Of a stretch of DNA of 64,000 bases, positions 43,997-51,670 are shown piece after piece. The DNA comes from Bradyrhizobium jicamae (GTDB lineage: Bacteria; Pseudomonadota; Alphaproteobacteria; Rhizobiales; Xanthobacteraceae): the NCBI RefSeq assembly GCF_018130695.1, contig NZ_JAFCJX010000035.1:1-64000 (forward strand), read 5' to 3'. Position 1 is the first letter of the stretch, and each line of letters begins with the position of its first letter. The notes below the pieces were generated by a model. The model was not told the origin of the DNA. It did no database searches and was given only the letters and a program-made list of their open reading frames with translations. A program made the translations under genes and the position numbers.

Positions 43997-45577
43997 ATGG
44001 CGGCGATCTACGAGTTCGGTCCATTTCGTCTCGAGGCAGACGCTGACACGCTGTTTCGCGGAGCCGAGCCGGTTCCTCTTGGCGGGCGAGCGGTCGCGCT
44101 GCTTCGGTTGCTTCTGGACAAGGCGGGCAAGCCGGTTGCCAAGGACGCCTTGATGGAGGCGGCCTGGCCCAGGCTGGCGATCGAGGAAAGCAATCTAACC
44201 GTCCAGATGGCGGCACTGCGCCGGGCGTTTGCAGCTGTCGAAGGTGGTAGTAGCTGGATCGAGACGCTGCCGCGTCGTGGTTACCGTTATGTCGGCCCGC
44301 CGGCCACCCTGTCCGATGGCAGCCGACAGACATGGCTTCCGTCCGCGGCCTCCGACAAACCATCGATCGCCGTGCTGCCATTCCTGAACTTGAGCGGCGA
44401 TCCCGCGCAGGACTACTTCTCCGACGGGATCACGGAAGACATCATTACGGAATTGTCGCGTTTCCGGTCGCTCTTCGTCGTGGCCCGCCATTCCAGCTTC
44501 GTCTACCGGGCCAGGTCGTTCGACATCCGAGAGGTCGGCCACCAACTCGGCGTCCGATATGTCGCGGAAGGGAGCGCGCGCAGGATCGGAAAGCGGGTGC
44601 GGGTGACCGTCAAGCTCCTGGATGCCGCGAGCGGTTTCACTCTTTGGACGGAGCGCTACGACGGCGAGATCGAAGACATCTTCGCGATCCAGGACGAAAT
44701 CGTGGGCAAGGTGGTTTCGGCACTGCCCGGCCGACTTGAGGACGCAGGCCGCGAGATCGCGAGAGGCAAACAGACCTCGAACATCACGGCCTACGATCTC
44801 GTCCTGTTGGGGAATGAGAAATGGCGTCAATTAACCGTCAGGAGCATGGAGGAGGCGCGCGGCTACTTCAAGAAAGCCATCGGGCTCGATCCGGCGTATG
44901 CTCGCGCTCACGCCAATGCAGCCTGGACGGTGGTCTGCGCCGCGTTTCTGGAGTCACCTGCCGCCCCTCCGCTGGATGAGGCTCGTCGCGAGATCGAGAT
45001 CGCCCTCGATCTGGATGAGCACGACGCCTGGTCACACAGCATCTTCGCGCAGCTTCTTTTCCTGCAACATCGTGATCAAGAGGCCGACACTCATTTCAAA
45101 CGCGCTCTGGCGCTCAATCCGAACGACGCCGATGTCGCCGCCGCTTTTGCAAATATTCTCACCTACTGGGGGCACTGGCAGGAAGCGCTGACATGGATCA
45201 AATCGGCCAAACGGCTGAACCCGTTTCCTCCCAACATCTACCATTGGTATCACGCGTTGGCGCTTTATTCGGCTCGCGAATACGAACAGGCGATCAAGGT
45301 TTTCAAGGAAGCGCGATCGGGCGACCGCTGGTCGCACGCGCTCCTTGCGGCGTGCTACGCGCAAACCGATCGACCGACAGAGGCAAGTGTCGAGGCGCGC
45401 GTATTCATTCGAGAGAGATGTCTGGAATTGAGCGAGAATGGCGAAGCCCTGCCCTCAAATACGCTCGAACTCGCTTGGATGCGCGCCAATAGGTATAGAG
45501 ACCCCCTCGACCGGGATCATTTCCTCGACGGATTGCGCAAGGCCGGCCTAACTGATGGACTTTCCAGCCTAGCATAG
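43997..45577 (+). CDS. winged-helix regulator with TolB-N-like and TPR domains
   Basis: A 526-residue protein. Residues 1-100 are an OmpR/CadC-type winged helix (YEFGPFRLEADADTLFRG; NLTVQMAALRRAF; IETLPRRGYRYV). About 115-250 is the TolB N-terminal-like domain common in these regulators (PSIAVLPFLNLSGDPAQDYFSDGITEDI; GVRYVAEGSARR). From about 265 there are tetratricopeptide repeats (YFKKAIGLDPAYARAHANAAW; HFKRALALNPNDADVAAAFA). There is no membrane segment or receiver domain. It may control the divergent FAD oxidase gene. Ligand or partner unknown. Confidence 0.88.
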   Translation: MAAIYEFGPFRLEADADTLFRGAEPVPLGGRAVALLRLLLDKAGKPVAKDALMEAAWPRLAIEESNLTVQMAALRRAFAAVEGGSSWIETLPRRGYRYVGPPATLSDGSRQTWLPSAASDKPSIAVLPFLNLSGDPAQDYFSDGITEDIITELSRFRSLFVVARHSSFVYRARSFDIREVGHQLGVRYVAEGSARRIGKRVRVTVKLLDAASGFTLWTERYDGEIEDIFAIQDEIVGKVVSALPGRLEDAGREIARGKQTSNITAYDLVLLGNEKWRQLTVRSMEEARGYFKKAIGLDPAYARAHANAAWTVVCAAFLESPAAPPLDEARREIEIALDLDEHDAWSHSIFAQLLFLQHRDQEADTHFKRALALNPNDADVAAAFANILTYWGHWQEALTWIKSAKRLNPFPPNIYHWYHALALYSAREYEQAIKVFKEARSGDRWSHALLAACYAQTDRPTEASVEARVFIRERCLELSENGEALPSNTLELAWMRANRYRDPLDRDHFLDGLRKAGLTDGLSSLA

Positions 45578-45649
45578 CGAACCTTTCTCTTCGCCAGATT
45601 TCATTGCGCTCACCCGAGCAACACAGGATTGAAAGGGATCGCGCCTTGT

Positions 45650-46339
45650 CTACTTCTTTTCCTCGCCCCGCGACATCACCGTGATGTCGACACCCTGCTG
45701 GTCGAAGCGCGTAATGATCTCGAAGCGGCAATGTTTGCCCGCGTTGCATGCCGTGCGCCATGTCGTCAGGTCGCTGTAGCTATCGGCGACGGCAAAGATA
45801 TCGTTTGGCTTCGATACCAGCGTTGCCTGGAGATAGTAGGACACACGCGCCGGAAGCTGGGCGGCCATGTCGAGAGCAAGTTGCGCAGCGCCGTTGGGAT
45901 AATCCTGGGCCCAGCGCCGCTTCCAGCTGACGCTGCAGGCGCCGTCGGGAAGCTTTGCGGTCGGCAGCATGAGATCGATGATCGGATAGCCGCCGGCGAT
46001 GTCGCTGTCCTCGTCGCCGGTCTTCGACAGGATGGCGGTATCCGGAAACGAGCCGTCCTCCTTGCCCCACATGTGCACGGCGCGGGTGACCACGCGATAG
46101 CCGTCGGGAACGAGTTGCGCCGGCAGCGCTGATGTCAGGGGCTCGGCGAGGCACGCCGCGCGAAACGCCGTCATCACATTGACGAGGCCGCGCAGGTCGG
46201 CGGCGTTTTCAAACCTGAACACGATGCGCTCGGCCGCTGAGGCCTGGAGCGTCGTGCAGCACAGAAAAAGGCAGGATGGAAGGACGCGGGAAATGAGGCG
46301 GGCCATGTCTGTGAAAGCTGCTTTGCGCATTGCCTTCAT
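45650..46339 (-). CDS. hypothetical exported protein
   Basis: About 229 residues with an N-terminal signal (LISRVLPSCLFLCCTTLQASA, then AERIVF). The mature part has six or so cysteines and mixed alpha/beta character (LDMAAQLPARVSYYLQATL; HCRFEIITRFDQQGVDITV). The start is uncertain: ATG at 46339, 46330 or 46306; all keep the signal. No family recognised. It follows the terminator of the desaturase gene and converges on the winged-helix/TPR gene. Confidence 0.65.
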   Translation of the reverse strand: MKAMRKAAFTDMARLISRVLPSCLFLCCTTLQASAAERIVFRFENAADLRGLVNVMTAFRAACLAEPLTSALPAQLVPDGYRVVTRAVHMWGKEDGSFPDTAILSKTGDEDSDIAGGYPIIDLMLPTAKLPDGACSVSWKRRWAQDYPNGAAQLALDMAAQLPARVSYYLQATLVSKPNDIFAVADSYSDLTTWRTACNAGKHCRFEIITRFDQQGVDITVMSRGEEKK

Positions 46340-46394
46340 CAGTGCCTGCAGCCCTGCTCCCGGTTCACCGCAAAGCGCCACGCGAGATGCAAAC

Positions 46395-46422
46395 AAAAGC
46401 CCGGTCTTGCGACCGGGCTTTT
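46395..46422 (-). terminator. rho-independent terminator of the desaturase gene
   Basis: AAAAGCCCGGTC-ttgc-GACCGGGCTTTT, a twelve-base stem 33 bp after the desaturase stop on the minus strand, with a T-run in that direction. The same stem and loop recur at 49619-49646. Confidence 0.92.
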
Positions 46423-46454
46423 CGTTTTTCAGGCCGTCTCGACCGCGATCTTCC

Positions 46455-47711
46455 TCACTTTACATCGGGATGCCCCGGGGCAAATCCCATGTTCGCCTGG
46501 GACCTTGCATGCGCGGGGGCGACCTGAGGCGGAATGACCAGAAGAAGGCTGACCGATTCGATCAGCAGCTCATGGGCACGGTCGACGATATCGTCCAGGG
46601 ATATCGTCTTGGCGAACATGCGCTGGGCTTCGGCCAACAGCTGCTCACGCGTTGGCATGCTCGGCAGGTGCAAATCGGTGGGATGCCGCAGCAGATGCAG
46701 CGCGTCGCGAACCGACAGCCCGGTTTCATGGAGCGATGATGTGATCGCCAGCGCGATGGACTCAGAATTGAACCGGGCAGCGAGCTGCGCGGCCGTCCGG
46801 CTGATCACGCGCGATCCCAACTGCTGCTCATTGCGGAGGACCTGCCTTGGCGGCTTCTTCAAATCCCAGACTAGTCCGAGCCAGGACAGGGCCACGAGAA
46901 CATAATAGGTCACATCGATCTCCCACCAGCGGAAGCCTTGCCGGGCGCTGCTTTGGTAGGCGTGATGATTGTTGTGCCAACCCTCGCCCATCGTCAGCAG
47001 CGCCAGCAGCCAGTTGTTGCGGGAGTCATCACCCGTCACATAGCGCTTGCGGCCGTGCACATGCGCAAGCGAGTTGATGCAGAACGTCGCGTGGTACACC
47101 AGCACGGTGCTCCAGAGGAAACCGACCACGAGCCCTGACCATCCGGCAATCAGCCAGCACAGACCCGCGACCACGACCGCCGGCAAGACCTCGAATTTGT
47201 GCAGCCACATCAGCTCGGGATACGACGCGAAGTCCGAAACCTTCACCAGATCGGTCGCATCGTGCTGCCGATAGAAGATCCAGCCGAGGTGGCTGTACAC
47301 AAAACCCTTGTGCCGGGGAGAATGCACATCCTGCTCGGTATCCGAATGAAGATGGTGGTGTCGATGTTTCGCAGCCCACCAGAGCACACTTTTCTGGGCG
47401 CTGCTCTGGGCCAGGAATGCGAGGATGAACTGGAAGATGCGGCCTGTTGCGTAGGCGCGATGCGAGAAGTACCGATGATAGCCCGCACCGATCGCAAACA
47501 TCCGCAACCAGTAGAGGACGACGCAGATGGCGATCGCCGGCCCTGAGATGCCCGTCCAGAACGCCGCGATGCAGCCTGCATGGACCAGGAGGAATGGCAG
47601 GACCTGCGGGTACATGATGTCGTCGTGTTCCTGAGCAGGAACGGTATCGGTGGACACTCTGGCAACCTCAATCGCTTGAATGCGCGCGCCACCCACCAGC
47701 AGACCGGACAT
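46455..47711 (-). CDS. membrane fatty-acid (acyl-CoA/acyl-lipid) desaturase
   Basis: About 418 residues. The three histidine boxes of delta-9-type desaturases are present: HRYFSH, HRHHH (preceded by WWAAK) and HNNHH. They lie among four membrane helices. The enzyme puts a double bond into acyl chains using a di-iron centre, electrons and oxygen, tuning membrane fluidity. A C-terminal extension of about 120 residues beyond the last box, hydrophilic and helical, is longer than in the simplest bacterial forms. The start is uncertain (ATG 47711 or 47732). Confidence 0.88.
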   Translation of the reverse strand: MSGLLVGGARIQAIEVARVSTDTVPAQEHDDIMYPQVLPFLLVHAGCIAAFWTGISGPAIAICVVLYWLRMFAIGAGYHRYFSHRAYATGRIFQFILAFLAQSSAQKSVLWWAAKHRHHHLHSDTEQDVHSPRHKGFVYSHLGWIFYRQHDATDLVKVSDFASYPELMWLHKFEVLPAVVVAGLCWLIAGWSGLVVGFLWSTVLVYHATFCINSLAHVHGRKRYVTGDDSRNNWLLALLTMGEGWHNNHHAYQSSARQGFRWWEIDVTYYVLVALSWLGLVWDLKKPPRQVLRNEQQLGSRVISRTAAQLAARFNSESIALAITSSLHETGLSVRDALHLLRHPTDLHLPSMPTREQLLAEAQRMFAKTISLDDIVDRAHELLIESVSLLLVIPPQVAPAHARSQANMGFAPGHPDVK

Positions 47712-47929
47712 GCGCTGGTCTTTGGCAAGCATTGCGCGCGGGGGACAAGAAGAACCCCGCGGCCGGGTACACCAGTCGCGGGGTCGCGAAACCAGAGGCT
47801 TTGCCAGTACATTCGTGGTCAAAGCAGCATGGCGTCGATTACGGCAGAGTATGGAACTACCCTCGTGGCCACGGCAAGCCAATTCGAGGTCCGGAGGGTG
47901 CGTCAGTCAGGCGCGCCGTGTCCGCCTCG

Positions 47930-48322
47930 TTAGGCGTCAGATCGCCGGCGCGCGGCGCGGATCTCCTCGCGGTGCTCGCGCGCCCATTTCGACAGCGCGC
48001 GAACTGGGTCGGTCAAGGTGAGGCCGAGAGGCGTCAGTTGATATTCGACGCTGGGCGGGACGGTGGGGAAAACCGTCCGCTTCACCAGGCCATCGCGTTC
48101 CAGCAGTCGCAGGGTCAGGGTCAGCATGCGCTGTGAGATCCCACCAACGCCGCGGCGCAATTCGTTGAACCGTCGAGGCCCTTCGCTCAGCAACCCGATC
48201 ACCTGCAAGCTCCACTTGTCGCCAATGCGGTTCAGCACCTCACGGATCTCGAGGCATTCGTCGCCGGGGGGCGGGTGGGCAGGTGACAAAAATGTGCCTC
48301 CTTCTGGCGCCGCGAGCGGCAT
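47930..48322 (-). CDS. HxlR-family transcriptional regulator
   Basis: A 130-residue winged-helix regulator. The HxlR pattern is clear: IGDKWSLQVIGLL, GPRRFNELRRGVGGIS, LTLTLRLLERDGLVKR and PPSVEYQLTPLG. A cysteine stands near residue 23, where redox- or aldehyde-sensing members have theirs. It is divergent from an SDR gene and probably regulates it. A possible operator lies in the shared space. Confidence 0.92.
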   Translation of the reverse strand: MPLAAPEGGTFLSPAHPPPGDECLEIREVLNRIGDKWSLQVIGLLSEGPRRFNELRRGVGGISQRMLTLTLRLLERDGLVKRTVFPTVPPSVEYQLTPLGLTLTDPVRALSKWAREHREEIRAARRRSDA

Positions 48323-48331
48323 GATAGCCGG

Positions 48332-48368
48332 TGGTTCCGATAAGTAACCAGAGCGGAAACCGGAACCA
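48332..48368. promoter_or_regulatory. inverted repeat in the hxlR-SDR divergent promoter
   Basis: TGGTTCCG at 48332-48339 and CGGAACCA at 48361-48368 are perfect eight-base arms, 29 bp apart centre to centre. GTAACC lies between them. Candidate operator for the HxlR-type regulator. Confidence 0.5.
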
Positions 48369-48444
48369 ACCTAGCACGCGCGTCGCCTGAGGTCAGGCGC
48401 GTGGCGACGGCCGTCGGTGTGGTCCCGCGGCAGGGAGATCAGAG

Positions 48445-49320
48445 ATGAGCGATCAGGCTGGCAAGGCGGTCCTGGTGACCGGCGCAAGCCGGGGCCTGGG
48501 CCGCGGCGTGGCCCGTCAGTTCGGGCGATTGGGCGCGACCGTCTACGTCACCAGCCGCGCTTCGAGCGCGGTCCTGCTCGCCGAAACTGCGGCCGAAGTC
48601 ACTGCGGGCGGCGGCAAGGGCGTCGCAGTCCCGATGGACCAGCATGACCCGACCGCCGTGGAGGCCCTGTTCCGGCGTATCCGGGAGGAGACTGGCAAGC
48701 TCGACATTCTCGTCAACAACGCCGCGGCGGTCGCTCCCGAACTGGCCAGGCCCGGCGCCTTTTGGGAGAAGCCGCTGGCCGTCGGCGACATCATCGAGGT
48801 CGGCCTGCACACCAACTACATGGCCGCCTATTTCGCCGCGCCCTTGATGGTCGAGTGCCGGCAGGGGCTGATCGCCAACATCTCGTTCTATGGCGCCGTC
48901 ACTTATTTTCATGGCCCCGCCTATGGCGCGGCCAAAGCCGGCACTGACAAGATGAGTTTCGACATGGCGCTGGAGTTGCGCGCGCACGACGTAGCCTGCA
49001 TCTCGCTCTGGCCCGGCTTCGTCTACTCCGACGAGCTCGCAAAATTTGCCGAAACGCTCCCGAAGGACAGGCTCCCGCCGACGCTCGCCGCGGCCCTGCC
49101 TCAGTTCGAACGGCCAGAGTTCACCGCCCTTGTGCTCAACGCTCTGCACGACGACCCGAAGCTGATGGAGCTCTCCGGCCAAGCCTTGATCGGCGCGGAG
49201 CTGGGCCAGCGCTATGGCCTGCGGGACATCGACGGCAAGCAGCCCGCGGCCTACCGCGAGACCATGGGCGCGCCGCTCACCTTCCTGCCGCCCGATCCCA
49301 AACGTCCGATGGGCGCCTGA
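48445..49320 (+). CDS. short-chain dehydrogenase/reductase
   Basis: A 291-residue classical SDR. Cofactor motif TGASRGLGRG (residues 13-22), NNAA near 92, and catalytic Ser/Tyr/Lys in ISFYGAVTYF and YGAAK. A C-terminal extension of about 40 residues follows the core. It resembles the DHRS1-type oxidoreductases. The divergent HxlR regulator suggests induction by a reactive carbonyl compound, which it may reduce; this is inference. Confidence 0.9.
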   Translation: MSDQAGKAVLVTGASRGLGRGVARQFGRLGATVYVTSRASSAVLLAETAAEVTAGGGKGVAVPMDQHDPTAVEALFRRIREETGKLDILVNNAAAVAPELARPGAFWEKPLAVGDIIEVGLHTNYMAAYFAAPLMVECRQGLIANISFYGAVTYFHGPAYGAAKAGTDKMSFDMALELRAHDVACISLWPGFVYSDELAKFAETLPKDRLPPTLAAALPQFERPEFTALVLNALHDDPKLMELSGQALIGAELGQRYGLRDIDGKQPAAYRETMGAPLTFLPPDPKRPMGA

Positions 49321-49617
49321 TCCCGCCTGCCGCTTCCTTGGCGGCCCAGGATCCACAGGCCGACGGGGCAAGTCCCCGCGAGGTGAATAGCGACCGCTTT
49401 CAACCCCCTCGGACCTTCAGACGAAATTCTTCGTCGAAGTCGTTCAAGGGGGGCCACCGTCATCGTTATGCGAAGTTCGCAAATTCAGCGACGGACCGAC
49501 ACGCGACGTTGCGATCGGCGGAAGGCGGCACTCACCGGAGGGTTAGGCGTGACCAGGTGGTTCAGCGATTGCTCGGCAGGCGAAGCACAGAGCCAAGGCA
49601 AAAACGCCCGCCCAAAC
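49321..49617. other. intergenic region between the SDR and carD genes
   Basis: No gene supported. It contains a small hairpin GACGAA/TTCGTC at 49420-49435 flanked by C-rich and G-rich stretches, which might end SDR transcription, and then the carD terminator. Confidence 0.5.
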
Positions 49618-49618
49618 A

Positions 49619-49646
49619 AAAAGCCCGGTCTTGCGACCGGGCTTTT
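49619..49646 (-). terminator. rho-independent terminator of carD
   Basis: AAAAGCCCGGTC-ttgc-GACCGGGCTTTT, 22 bp after the carD stop on the minus strand, followed by a T-run in that direction. Identical stem and loop to the desaturase terminator. Confidence 0.92.
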
Positions 49647-49667
49647 ATCTCAATCCGTCGAACCCTT

Positions 49668-50627
49668 TCAGGCGGCTTCGTCGGCCGCGACGGCATCGTC
49701 GCCGTCGGAGTCGAGATCATCGCCCTCGGCATCGCCTTCCGCGTCACCCTCGGCCTCGGCCTTGGCGCCGCGGCGCGGGCTCTTGGCGAGCTGGCTCTCG
49801 ATTTCCTTGACCGCTTCGGTCTCGGTCGAGTGCTGCACCACCGCGATCTCGCGGGACAGGCGGTCGAGCGCTGCTTCATACAGCTGGCGCTCGGAGTAGG
49901 ACTGCTCGGGCTGCGATTCCGAACGGTAGAGGTCGCGGACCACTTCGGCGATCGCGACGATGTCGCCCGAATTGATCTTCGCTTCGTATTCCTGGGCGCG
50001 GCGCGACCACATGGTGCGCTTGACGCGAGCGCGGCCCTTCAGGGTTTCCAGCGCCTTCTTGACCAGCGCGGGATCCGACAGCTTGCGCATGCCGACATTG
50101 GCGACCTTCGCCGTCGGAACGCGCAGGGTCATCTTGTCCTTCATGAAATTGATCACGAAGAGCTCGAGCTTGGCGCCCGCGATCTCCTGCTCCTCGATCG
50201 CCAGGATCTGGCCGACGCCGTGGGCCGGATAGACCACGAATTCGTTGGCCTTGAAGCCCTGACGCTGGGTCACGACCTTCTTCTCTTCCGGGCGGGCCGG
50301 CGCGGCCGGCTTCGCAGCAGCCTTGGGCGGAGCGACGGCGGCAGCCGGCTTCACGGGAGCAGCGGCCTTCGGGGCAGCCGGCTTGGCAGCCGCGGCGGCG
50401 GTTTTCGGGGCAACTTTCGCGGCAGTCTTCGGAGCTGTCGCTTTCGCGGCAGTTTTCGCGGTCTTTTCTGGCATCACGCTTCTTTTCTTAGAGGACTTTG
50501 CGGCCGCAGCCTTTTTGGCGTCCTTCACCGACGCCTTGGCACGGCCCTTGGTTGCGCTGCGAGAAACGACAGCGGCTTTTTTTGTCGACGTCTTGGAAGC
50601 ACTCTTTTTACGCGTTTTCTGTGACAC
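49668..50627 (-). CDS. CarD-family RNA polymerase-binding regulator with Lys/Ala-rich tail
   Basis: About 319 residues. The CarD/CdnL domain starts near residue 120 (FKANEFVVYPAHGVGQI, then KLELFVINFMKDKMTLRVP) with its RNA-polymerase-interacting Tudor part and helical DNA-binding part (RRAQEYEAKINSGD; DLYRSESQPEQSYSERQLY). The first 115 residues are Lys/Ala/Pro-rich like histone H1, and the end is acidic (AEGDAEGDAEGDD). CarD stabilises open promoter complexes, especially at rRNA promoters. The start is either GTG at 50627 or ATG at 50474 (268 residues). It has its own terminator. Confidence 0.9.
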   Translation of the reverse strand: MSQKTRKKSASKTSTKKAAVVSRSATKGRAKASVKDAKKAAAAKSSKKRSVMPEKTAKTAAKATAPKTAAKVAPKTAAAAAKPAAPKAAAPVKPAAAVAPPKAAAKPAAPARPEEKKVVTQRQGFKANEFVVYPAHGVGQILAIEEQEIAGAKLELFVINFMKDKMTLRVPTAKVANVGMRKLSDPALVKKALETLKGRARVKRTMWSRRAQEYEAKINSGDIVAIAEVVRDLYRSESQPEQSYSERQLYEAALDRLSREIAVVQHSTETEAVKEIESQLAKSPRRGAKAEAEGDAEGDAEGDDLDSDGDDAVAADEAA

Positions 50628-50715
50628 AGCCTGCGCGCGGAAACTGCCACGCCCCTGTTCGATGTTTTGCGAAAACCTACGGGGCCAAAGTTACGCATGG
50701 CCAGGTTCTGGCTTT

Positions 50716-50752
50716 AATGTGCCATATATAGCACATTTTCCGCAAAAATCAA
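50716..50752 (-). promoter_or_regulatory. probable carD promoter with overlapping palindrome
   Basis: On the minus strand TTGATT (50752-50747) and TATATA (50730-50725) are separated by 16 bases. AATGTGC-N8-GCACATT (50716-50737) is a perfect seven-base palindrome around the -10 box. Its position suggests an operator. Confidence 0.6.
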
Positions 50753-50887
50753 TGATTTACGCCTGATTCCGGACCTTTCCAGAGACCTTTCGGTCATATG
50801 TCCGTCATTAGGGTTAAATCGGCAGGCATTTCAGGGCCGGGACGGGCTTGAAACCGTCCGCGAAGGGCCCTCAGGGCGAGCGGCGAA

Positions 50888-51226
50888 TCAGTCGCCGCTG
50901 CCGGGATTCGGAGAAAAATATTTCTCGAACTTGCCTTCCTTGCCCTCCCACTCCTTGGCGTCTTCGGGAGAGTCCTTCTTCTGGGTGATGTTCGGCCAGC
51001 TCTTGGCGTACTGGGTGTTCACTTCGAGCCACTTCTCCAGGCCGGGCTCAGTGTCCGGCTTGATGGCATCCGCCGGGCATTCCGGCTCGCACACGCCGCA
51101 ATCGATGCATTCGTCGGGGTGGATGACCAGCATGTTCTCGCCCTCGTAGAAGCAATCGACGGGGCAGACCTCTACGCAGTCGGTGTATTTGCACTTGATG
51201 CAGGCTTCAGTGACGACGTAGGTCAT
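50888..51226 (-). CDS. fdxA: seven-iron ferredoxin FdxA
   Basis: A 112-residue ferredoxin. Cys 9, 12, 17, 21, 25, 40, 43, 46 and 50 match the Azotobacter FdI pattern, which binds one [3Fe-4S] and one [4Fe-4S] cluster (CKYTDCVEVCPVDC; CIDCGVCEPECP). The C-terminal extension is normal. ATG at 51226 has GGAG upstream. It transfers electrons in the cytoplasm; the partners are unknown here. Confidence 0.95.
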   Translation of the reverse strand: MTYVVTEACIKCKYTDCVEVCPVDCFYEGENMLVIHPDECIDCGVCEPECPADAIKPDTEPGLEKWLEVNTQYAKSWPNITQKKDSPEDAKEWEGKEGKFEKYFSPNPGSGD

Positions 51227-51333
51227 CCAGAACTCCGAAACGGTCACAATTTTTCTGGGGTTGCGTAGCGCAGGAATACCGCAGCCGCAAGGGAAGCGAG
51301 ACCCGAAAAATGCAAGGCCCGTGCCCTAGATAG

Positions 51334-51603
51334 CTACTCCTTGCCGGCTTGCAAATCCTCATAGAGCACGCGGGCTGAAGCGGCATCGCCACGCCGCTCG
51401 GCAAAGCCTGTTACCTTCATCACGCGCACGCTGTTGTCGAGCGCAACAGTGACGACGTCGCCGAGCTTGACGCCATGGCCCGGCGATTTCTCGCGCGTGC
51501 CGTTGATGCGGACGTGACCGCTCTCGACCAGTTCAGCAGCACTGGTGCGGGCCTTCACCACCCGCGCGTGCCACAGCCATTTGTCGAGGCGCTGTCGGTC
51601 CAA
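51334..51603 (-). CDS. S4-domain RNA-binding protein (Hsp15-like)
   Basis: An 89-residue protein with an S4 domain at its start (RLDKWLWHARVVKARTSA; LVESGHVRINGTREK). Hsp15 (HslR) binds stalled 50S subunits in E. coli. This version is shorter and lacks the basic C-terminal tail of HslR, so a related role is only likely. It lies 67 bp downstream of the helicase gene and is probably in its transcript. It overlaps nothing. Confidence 0.88.
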   Translation of the reverse strand: MDRQRLDKWLWHARVVKARTSAAELVESGHVRINGTREKSPGHGVKLGDVVTVALDNSVRVMKVTGFAERRGDAASARVLYEDLQAGKE

Positions 51604-51670
51604 GTTGTCTCTTTAGTTGACGCGTTTTCTTGACGCGAACCGGTACCCACTTCGCTCGAAAACGCTACGT

